41,246 bases of DNA from Lobulomyces angularis (Eukaryota; Chytridiomycota; Chytridiomycetes; Lobulomycetales; Lobulomycetaceae), in NCBI GenBank assembly GCA_027604685.1, contig JADHYX010000001.1, positions 104,711 to 145,956 of the forward strand, read 5' to 3'. Of this stretch, positions 33,901 through 41,246 are shown in pieces. Positions within the stretch are counted from its first letter, which is position 1; each line of letters opens with the position of its first letter. Below the pieces are notes generated by a model. The model was not told where the DNA came from, made no database searches, and saw nothing but the letters and a program-made list of their open reading frames with translations. A program made the position numbers and the translations under genes.

Positions 33901-34364
33901 TAAATTTTTTTTTTTTTTATCTTTAATGTAGAAAAGGATATCGGACTATGGTTGGATCTACTTAATTTTTTAGCTTTATTTGGTCCTTTTGTAAACTCTA
34001 TGGTCATTGCTTTTAACAGGTGTGATAAAGTTTTTAAAATGTTTCCTTAAAAAAAAATTAAAGTAAATGGTTTGATGAGAAAATAAACGTGTATTTGTAT
34101 CCAAATTTTAACGTCAATTTGAATGCGAACCAAGAGAGTAGCAGCAAAGTTTTGGCATTTAAATTTGCATTTGTTATTCTATTCAATTATTTTGTTTTAA
34201 TTGCCAGAGTAAGTGCTAACTTAAACTCTATATTAACTAGATTTTAATGAAAGTGGCTAATTAATGTTGCAGTACCAGATTATCCAAAACCTATACAAAA
34301 TTATTTAAAACATGAAGCCTACTGTGCGCGATTGGAAACGGGCGAAGAACTTTTAGAAAAATAA
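30935..34364 (+). CDS. anoctamin / TMEM16-family protein
   Basis: About fifteen exons; the first seven are 30935-31217, 31288-31586, 31628-31898, 31947-32000, 32052-32228, 32277-32498 and 32551-32795. TMEM16 proteins are lipid scramblases, ion channels or, as in yeast Ist2, ER-plasma-membrane tethers. The N-terminal domain with EESWYIKILSPFSTLSDEAE fits the anoctamin dimerisation domain. Then LLLNNTFCDFFALHSGPYK, VRHYFGEKIAFYFAW, TM1, TPYALFMSLWALIFLEFWKR, KTEGGWESKQF, the extracellular CKDGSCLAELNIQMIIIFMG, KIIQFGFLTLFSCAFPLAPF and FALISNIFEVRMD, all in the family's order. Residues 15-21 (TFYSAYE, preceded by DD) resemble a phospho-FFAT motif. The final exon (PDYPKPIQNYLKHEAYCARL, ending ETGEELLEK) matches the family's tail after the last helix, but its frame does not join the previous exon with a simple GT-AG intron. 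Confidence 0.9.
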
Positions 34365-35716
34365 AAGATTTAATTTAACTATTTTAAAAACTGTTATTGA
34401 AAACCTAGTGGTTTTTAATTTTTTTTTGGTAAATACCTCTATTTTCGTTATTTCAAGAAAAAGCAAATCTGAAAATATATAAAACAAAGACTCTATTCTT
34501 TTGATTTGTTTGTGTGCATTAACTATTGTTATAAATTTGGAATATTTGATTTTAATATGGTTCCAAAAGAATTCTAAGCTTCTACATTCCATGATCTCTG
34601 ATATTTAATTGTATTAAATTAATTGAAATTAAAGCGTTATTTTAGTAATTAAAGCATGAGGCGTTAAATCAGATATCCATTAATTGGGGGAATTTATAAT
34701 GATGGTTAATTGTTTCAGTCAACATTAAATATAAAGTTGACATCTGATAAATCGATAAGTTGATATTTACCTAATTCGTATCGTACGTATTATGGTTTAT
34801 CCGAGTCAATAATAATCCCTTGGTACTTTTAATATTATTGGAGGGAAGAATGGGAACATAAATAGTTGGACTATCTACTATAATAATGCTTGTACTAAAA
34901 CAGTATAAGTAAATTTATTACAGCTAAATAATCGAATTATGCGAATTAAAACAATACTTATACCAATTTCTTGTCTTTAAAGCTAGTATTTTTGTTTCTA
35001 AAAGCATTAGGTTGCATCCATACAAAAAGTGAAAAAATGGTTGTTGGTAAACCGCCTTATACGTCAATATTTTCTGCACAAAAAAAATCAAAACAATTAA
35101 TATTAATTTCTTTTCAATATTATAACTTGGTATAAATTGTATACAATATACACCAATTTCCAAAATTTCTTAAATTTATTTCATTGGCCCTTTTAATCTA
35201 AAAATTTTTTCCTAGAAATGGGATCAAATCTTTTCATAATATTAAAGAAAGATAGTGTTTAACAGTAATAACTTGGCTTTTCAAAAAATCACATCATTTG
35301 CGTTGATATTCTTGAAGCTTCTTAAACCTTTTTTTAGTATGCTACATTTAGTGAAGGTGCTTGAGAAAACTTTTTAATATTTTGGTGTCTGCTTGGAGGT
35401 TTTACGAGGGTTTAAAAAAGTTTAGTTAAAAAAAGGTATTTTTTTTTTTGTACTTGTGTTTCTCAAGAAAACGTAACCGAAATCTTACATCTATGATACT
35501 TTTAGCTTGATCTTAGTACCAGCACTATTTTCCTTTTTCAAAAATATCTAAAATTAGGTAGATGAAGAATAGGATGTGGCAACGGCAATAAGATTAAGCT
35601 AAAAGTATATCAACCACTTTTATTTTACTGTTATTAACTGTTTTATCTTTTTGTTTTAATACTATTCTTTAACTTTTTACTTCAGGCATTTTCTAACATT
35701 TCTTTCATTTCTTTAA
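34365..35716. other. 1.35 kb spacer, anoctamin to SUN gene
   Basis: No gene supported. Small open frames on the minus strand (34353-34592, 34924-35163) are hydrophobic and low-complexity, with no domain. It holds an imperfect inverted repeat at 35495-35611 and the promoter of the SUN gene. Confidence 0.45.
35495..35611. repeat. imperfect inverted repeat
   Basis: Left arm 35495-35515 (gatacttttagcttgatctta) and right arm about 35589-35611 (taagattaagctaaaagtatatc) are reverse complements apart from one substitution and a two-base insertion; the core of some 17-19 bp pairs with one mismatch. The arms are about 73 bases apart. This could fold as a hairpin in RNA or be the ends of a small decayed element; no target duplication is evident. 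Confidence 0.5.
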
Positions 35717-38619
35717 ATGAAACGTGAAGTTCAAAAAATGAATACTGATTCAAATAAAAACCTTGAAAAAACAAGAGCTGGGACTCCTAAATCTTCTAGA
35801 AACAGTAATTTGTTTAATAATGCGGAAGTTCCTACAAGATCCTCAAAGCGATTGAGAGAAAAACGTGAAGCTAGTGTATCTACTAACGGTATATTTTGCA
35901 GCGATTTTTTTTTTTGATATTTTACAATTTTTTTTTTTTTTGTCATAATTAGGAAATTTTTCCGATAGAAGTTCTGTTGATTCTGTTAATAAGGGATCAG
36001 TCACCCCAACCCAAAAAGTTAGGCGAGTTAACTTTATTGGATCGGAAAGTAATGAGGAGTTTACTGGTTACAGTGGTTTCAACGAACCACTAGAACAAGA
36101 AAATGTAGATCGGTCTTTTAACTATGTATTTAACGACTACCCGGCTACCCCGAAAGCCATTTCCTATTTAAAACGCTTTCAAGAAAAATTTTCTGACTTT
36201 ATTTCTCCTAAAAAGATTGATCTTCAAATTAGCGACGACCACAGTGATGACGATGATATTAACGAACATGTTGCCGAAGGTAAGTAACAGTTTAATTCAA
36301 TATTCACATAATCTTTATAGAAAACATATTTTTGCAAGGGAGAGATGATGAAATCAATAACATGGAGTTAGAGGTGGAAGATGGAGCGGATACAGAATTT
36401 GAAGTAGTAGAATTAAATGAAGATGGTTTGTATAATATATAATTTTGTTTGATTTTAATATAATATCACAGGTTTCCTCAAAATCGTGAGGAAGTTTTCT
36501 TCCCTTTACAAAGACAGTGCTTTCTACTTTTATTTCCTTAGACCTTTGTTAATGCTGCCAGTTTTCTTGATCTATGGACTGAAGAAAATGGCTGAATTTA
36601 TATTGACCAACTTTTTACGAAAAAGAACTTTGATTTTTTTAACTTTGTTATTTGTTTTGGGATATGGTAAGAGAGAAAAACTACAAGCCTGCTATGAGTA
36701 AAAAGTAGTGCCTTTTGTATTCAGATATATTATTTTATTTTTCTTCTTTTGTATAAAATTTTAAACCTCACTAATATTCAACTATGGTAATTGATAGATT
36801 TTAAAAATGTCGCTTGGTACAGAAATTTGGAGAAAAAAGCCGCACACATTGGTAACATAGATTGGTATAAAAATCTGGAAGAGAAGACACCACTTTTAAA
36901 AATTTACGATGAAAGAATTGAAAAACTTCGCTACACTGTTTCGTCGAACTATAACAACATCATCGGCAAAATAAAATCTCTACAGGTAGAAAGCACAGAC
37001 AAAGACAAGTATAAAGTTGACTTGGATATTGACCCAACATTATTGGAATCTATCAATTCTGAACTAAAAAAGCATTTTGAAGCTAACAATCTGAAAGTTG
37101 ATGCATTAAAACAGATGATATTATCTGAGAAAGAAAGTATCCATGACATTTTATCACAGTTGAAAGAGTACGACGTTAAAATTAACCCAGAAGCTGTATT
37201 CCAATTAAAGGAAGAGCTGAACGATTTAATGGAGATTACTACCTTAGAACATTCCGTTACTACAAAAAATATTGATCAAAAATTTGAAAACATTGAATCC
37301 AAAATGAATGAATTATCTCAGAATGTTAAAGTCTCTGAGAAGAAAAATCAACACTTGAGTGATTATTTATCTAACCCAGAAGATCAGGATTTGTTAAGGT
37401 CATACTTGAACAATTATTTAGAAGAATTATTACCAGTCTATTTACCAAAAACCGCGAAATCTTTCCATGAAGAGCAGGATAACAAAGAAAACTTCAATAA
37501 GGAAGAATATATTGAGTCTTTAATTGAAAAAAAAATGGAAAAAGCTTTGGATTCTATCAGCACCATTCAGGAAAAAATTTCAGCGTTCAAGGAAGACGTC
37601 TTCGATGAAAGATTCGAAAATATAATTTTAAATCAAAGAGATGCTTTAAATTCGGCTAATATTCGATTAAAAAATGATTTTTTAAAGGAAATTCACTCCA
37701 TTAAAGAGGAAATTGATTCGAGTTTAAATAAACTGGAGAAAGAACAGAGAAAATTTGAGGATACCATAAAATTAGATGTTAAAAATACTGTTTCCAATTT
37801 TCACTACATATTAACGGAGTACAAAAAGGAGATTAGTTCTCAAGAAGAAGAATTTGTCAAAGCAAAATCTCTTGGGGAAAACGAATTTCGAAATAATGCT
37901 GCTGAATTCATTAAAAAATTTTATAACGAACATAACGTACACAAACCGGATTCATTGGGAAGACTAGATTATGCACTCGAAACTGGAGGGGGAAAGTTGC
38001 TAGACATATTAACCTCCAAAAGCTACTGCCATAAAAGTACCTTTTTGGGGTGTGACGTTGACTACCGACCTCCTAGAACAATTCTTCAACGTGATGTATC
38101 TTTGGGCAGATGTTGGCCAATGAAAGGTGTGAATACAGCAATAAGTAATTTCTTTACCTTGCAATTTTTTCTCTTTTATCAGGTAACAGCGGTTATTTTG
38201 GAATAATGCTTTCTAGAAAAATTACGCCAACTTCCATTACAATAGAGCACGTAGCTAAGCAACTAAATTTTAAAAATAATTTTAAAAGTGCGCCAAAAAA
38301 TTTCAAAGTATACGCAGTTTATCACAAGCTTACAGATAGTAATGAAGGGGACTACATCAAAGAAAACATAAATGGAGTGGATTACTTTTTGGCACCTCTA
38401 ATTACTAGCGACAATAAATTTTATGACATTAATAAAGAAAATGATGGTACCGAATTAGTTTTTGGAAGGAGTGAAATTCAATCATTTGAAGTTGAAAACA
38501 AATTAGAAGGTGTAGAGAAGGTTTTTGTGAAGATAGAAAGTAACTGGGGAAATGATGATTACACTTGTATTTACAGAGTAAGAGTGCATGGGGAAGAAAA
38601 CCAAGAGTTAATTTATTAA
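35717..38619 (+). CDS. SUN-domain nuclear-envelope protein
   Basis: Exons 35717-35888, 35953-36279, 36321-36425, 36472-36666, 36798-38126, 38183-38619; 854 residues. SUN proteins sit in the inner nuclear membrane and bind KASH proteins across the perinuclear space (LINC complex), moving nuclei and meiotic chromosomes. The N-terminus, residues 1-200, is basic then acidic and faces the nucleus (RSSKRLREKREA, DDHSDDDDINEHVAE). A hydrophobic stretch (FLRPLLMLPVFLIYGL) and a TM (TLIFLTLLFVLGY, about 252-265) precede a pair of WYxNLE motifs and a long coiled coil (about 300-620). The SUN domain starts at RLDYALETGGGKLLDI and has PPRTILQRDVSLGRCWPMKG, NSGYFGIMLSRKITPTSITI, EHVAKQL, SAPKNFKVYAVY and the end VKIESNWGNDDYTCIYRVRV with HG. 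This matches the family's KASH-binding lobe closely. Confidence 0.95.
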
Positions 38620-39164
38620 AAATAAATAATTTAGAAGTTTTAATTTGTACATAGTTTTTGTTTGAAAATTTTTTTTGTAGAGGAGACTTAAAGAATTAGT
38701 TTTTCTTTTTCCCATTTTTTTTTCCTTTTTTTTTTTTTATTTTATTTATTTAAACTATTTATGAAATATAAAACCAGTAAAAAACAAAAACGCGATGTAA
38801 ATTTCAATTTGAATATAATTTGATAGTAATTTGACTATATCATTTGATTATACTTTAAAGAAATGAATTTTCATAAAGGGATAAGTGGCATTTTTTTAGC
38901 TGTCTTACTTAATTCTTCGGAATGAAAATATCTCAAAGTTTAAAATGGGAGATTTACCTCCTTTTTAAGCATTTTAAATATAGTCTCTGTTCCTATTAAA
39001 ATGTGGAAAAATAAATAATTGTTTGAAGTTATTAAGGAAAGAAATGCTGGAGGAATTGAGACCCAAGTCTGTTTGAAATATAAATAAAACACAAAAAAAA
39101 AAAAAAACATTAAAAAATCAAAAATTAAAATTAATTAAAAAAAACAAAATAAAATAAAAAAAAA
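38620..39164. other. spacer, SUN gene to secreted protein
   Basis: 545 A/T-rich bases. It ends with an A-rich 5' leader of about 70 bases directly before the ATG at 39165, a pattern seen at well-expressed fungal genes. The SUN gene's 3' end lies at its start. No other signal. Confidence 0.4.
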
Positions 39165-39731
39165 ATGAAGTTAACATTATCAACAATTTTAGCATTGAGT
39201 GCACTAGCATTGTCGATTCCAGTTGCTGAATTGAGAAAGAGAGACTTGGGAGGAAATCATACAGAGGAAGAATGTGAAAAGGCCTTTGAAAGTTTAAAGC
39301 AAGATGAAAAAACTAAAGATTATGACTTTAAAAATTTATTTTGGGTTCCTATGGAAAGCGTTTGTTCAAAAGTAGACGTGGTGATATATGGATCAAAGAT
39401 CTTGAGCAAACATTGCACTCAGACAGTTAATGAAGACAGTCCCTTTCAGTCGGCAGCGATTTACGAGGCATGGTCAAACACAGAAGCAGCATTGGGTGCA
39501 TGTCAGATGAGTTCTGAGTCGCGGTACTGTGTGGATGAAGTGCTCTACAGCAGTATGGACGTTGACACCCTGACCAAGGAGGTTGGCTGCACTACGTGCC
39601 AACGGGCCTTCTGGAAGCCAATTTTGGGCAACCTTGATCTTGCCCCCAGCACTTACTATTGGAGTATTGTCAACAAAAAAAACTATGTAAATAAGTTGAC
39701 TAGCTTGTGTGGAAAAGACTTTTTCTTGTAG
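39165..39731 (+). CDS. small secreted cysteine-rich protein
   Basis: Intronless gene of 188 residues. Residues 1-19 (MKLTLSTILALSALALSIP) form a clear signal peptide; VAELRKR follows, with a dibasic KR at 25-26 that a Kex2-type protease could cut. The mature part has eight cysteines (EEC, ESVC, KHC, GAC, RYC, VGC, TTC, SLC), including CTTC; an even number suits four disulfides. One NHT glycosylation site. No known enzyme fold was recognised. The second half of the gene is much richer in G and C than its neighbours, with codons such as ctg, ccc, gtg and gcc that are rare nearby. That points either to selection for expression or to different origin. Secreted effector or wall protein is a guess. 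A plus-strand open frame overlaps its end but is A/T-type noise. Confidence 0.8.
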   Translation: MKLTLSTILALSALALSIPVAELRKRDLGGNHTEEECEKAFESLKQDEKTKDYDFKNLFWVPMESVCSKVDVVIYGSKILSKHCTQTVNEDSPFQSAAIYEAWSNTEAALGACQMSSESRYCVDEVLYSSMDVDTLTKEVGCTTCQRAFWKPILGNLDLAPSTYYWSIVNKKNYVNKLTSLCGKDFFL

Positions 39732-40774
39732 GTTTTAAAACAGAAAAATTTTCAATAAATGTTTTGTTAATAAATAAAGATAGAATAAAAGATAGTGCGA
39801 AATTATCATACATTACAATTAAAAGAAAAAATAAAACTAAAACCTTCAACGTAAATTACATTAAAAGAAATAATAAATCTTTAAGCATATATGATATAAA
39901 AAACTATTTTTCTGCACAATGACAACTGCAAACAATATTCCGCCATTCTTCTAAAAATTATAAAAAAAAAATTAAAAAATAGCCGAAAGTTCTTTTTCCC
40001 CTAATTTTAACATTTTATTCAAAAAATTTTTTTAATAAATAATTCAGTTTTTATAATTCAGTTTTATCTTAAAAAATTAAGAAGAAAATTCATATCAAAA
40101 ATTAAAAATAAAATATTAAAATAAAATAGTTTAAAAGAAAAATGAAAAATTAAATCAAGCTAAGGAATTTATTTTCAAGTTTCATATGAAGTTTGGGATC
40201 AACTGTATTTTAAAAATGATGCAAAATTTGTGAAAAAATAATCAATTTAAAAGGTTAACGACATTTTTTTATAATTTTTTGTTAATGATTAACTTAATTC
40301 AGTAAATTTGTTTAAACATGGTGGACCTCCTTGTATATGATTTTACTAGTATTCATTTATTTTTTTGTAATTCATTTCCTAGCGTCCCATTTACTTGCAT
40401 TTCATCTACCTGTAATTAATTTTTCTGTATCTAATCTATTTGTGTAATTCTTCTCTTGTAATCCATTTACAAATTGGTTTATTCTGAATTCATGTTTTCA
40501 TGAATTTTCATCTGTACTTGCATAGATCTACTTTGATTCCACTCCTTAAACTCTCTACAACCTCTGCACTTTCTTGCTTGTAATTATAGATTAGTTTTAG
40601 AACTGATTAGGTTCTATTTCAAAATGATTTGAATAAAACTTCTCTTAAAAAATATTTTGGAAACTCAGGAAATTTTCCCCTTTTTCATGCTTTTTTTTTT
40701 TATGTTACAGTTAAGCAAAAATAGTATTTTTAATTTTAAAGTTTAAAAAAATAACTTCAACATAAAAAAAATAA
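39732..40774. other. 1 kb spacer between two secreted-protein genes
   Basis: A/T-rich. From about 40344 to 40470 it carries a degenerate tandem repeat with 15-base period (listed separately). No gene supported. Confidence 0.45.
40344..40470. repeat. degenerate 15-bp tandem repeat, about eight units
   Basis: Successive units share a pattern near tTtGtAATtCATtTa: tactagtattcattt, ttttgtaattcattt, cctagcgtcccattt, acttgcatttcatct, acctgtaattaattt, ttctgtatctaatct, atttgtgtaattctt, ctcttgtaatccatt. Each unit is 15 bases with point changes; one four-base spacing irregularity follows the first. On the plus strand this reads as a five-residue period (FVIHF, LASHL, LAFHL, PVINF, SVSNL) broken by a stop. 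So it could be a decayed minisatellite or an old coding repeat. Confidence 0.55.
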
Positions 40775-41246
40775 ATGATTAAGTTTATTCTACTTTTCAT
40801 TTTTGCTGCATTTAATTGCGTTACTTCAGCTGACGATACCAGTTTTTTACTTGCAACAACCCAACCAAGTTCCCCGATTTTATGTGCAAACGAATGTTCT
40901 GCTCTATCAAATGCTATTAAAAATTGTTCTATTCCTCACTTTCCAACTTCTCAATTAGAGGTTATTTTTTTATTTTTTTTTGTTTAATTTTTTTTTAGTT
41001 TACCCAACTTGCAAACATAGCTGCAAATTGTACCTGTACTCAGGTTAATTCTCTTGGAAACACCTGTAACACTTGTTTAACTACTCAAAATTTAACAACT
41101 GTTTCAAGCTCAAACTTATTATTTAATTTAATTGGAAATTGCAATACCTCTGCAACTGCTATTCCAAAAACTGTAAAACTGTTTGAAAGTGCGTTAGCCA
41201 TATTATATTTTTTTAATCCTAAATTTTTTTTTTTTTTTTTTTTTTT
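40775..41246 (+). CDS. secreted cysteine-rich protein, 3' end at window edge
   Basis: Start ATG 40775, exon 1 to 40960, intron 40961-40998 (38 nt, gttatt...tttag), exon 2 from 40999 running off the window in a poly-T run. Signal peptide MIKFILLFIFAAFNCVTSAD. The mature part has ILCANECSALSNAIKNCSIP and, after the intron, AANCTCTQVNSLGNTCNTCL, then IGNCNTSATAIPK. The CxC...CxxC spacing is common in small secreted fungal proteins. It ends in the hydrophobic LFESALAILYFF, which may be a GPI-anchor signal or membrane tail, if the true stop lies just outside. Several N-glycosylation sites. Function unknown; cell-surface protein is likely. Confidence 0.7.

Noticed and set aside
34353..35163. Two 79-codon minus-strand frames
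   Set aside because: Low-complexity I/F/K/N text typical of A/T spacer; one overlaps the end of the anoctamin.
1..41246. tRNA, 5S, snRNA genes and CRISPR arrays
   Set aside because: No T-loop-like GGTTCRAATCC with matching arms, no snRNA hallmark and no regular direct repeats with spacers were seen by eye; a tRNAscan/Infernal run would be decisive.

Overview
The window is a piece of very AT-rich eukaryotic nuclear DNA, gene-dense and intron-rich. Introns are mostly 38-70 nt, begin GTA/GTR, and end in long T-tracts plus AG. The protein set fits a fungus or near relative, probably an early-diverging AT-rich lineage: a fungal-style transmembrane alpha/beta hydrolase, a fungal-type C2H2 factor, small Cys-rich secreted proteins, plus a TMEM223-like protein, an anoctamin with an N-terminal dimerisation-like domain and mitochondrial SCOT, which Dikarya often lack or have altered. 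The species cannot be fixed from this sequence. No rRNA, tRNA, CRISPR or intact transposon was seen.

Layout. 1-1024 (+): 3' part of a Nudix hydrolase. 1495-3308 (+): alpha/beta hydrolase with membrane segments. 3309-8134: a gene-poor zone holding a zinc-finger gene (4547-5200, -), a BET1/SFT1-type SNARE in four tiny exons (6256-6860, -) and three broken coding-like islands. 8135-14462: three minus-strand genes in tandem: succinyl-CoA:3-ketoacid CoA-transferase, an NRAMP metal transporter and a nodulin-like MFS transporter. 15043-15836 (+): LURP-one/Tubby-C2 protein. 16005-18649 (-): meiotic HORMA-domain protein (Hop1/HORMAD) with PHD and winged-helix parts. 19176-19986 (+): TMEM223-like mitochondrial protein. 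20226-22290 (+): translation termination factor eRF3 (Sup35) with tandem PAM2 motifs and a Gln-rich N-terminus. 22676-30401 (-): a giant coiled-coil protein of about 2,100-2,200 residues. 30935-34364 (+): anoctamin/TMEM16. 35717-38619 (+): SUN-domain nuclear-envelope protein. 39165-39731 and 40775-end (+): two secreted Cys-rich proteins. The window stops in a poly-T run.

The genes do not form one pathway. Several concern membranes and contact sites (SNARE, anoctamin with a FFAT-like motif, SUN protein, coiled-coil protein). Hop1 and the SUN protein both belong to meiotic/nuclear architecture in other fungi and animals. No wholly new system was found. The best leads are the FFAT-like motif in the anoctamin, the complete HORMA-PHD-winged-helix Hop1, the cryptic four-exon SNARE, and a frameshifted but otherwise well-preserved unknown gene at 5440-5783.
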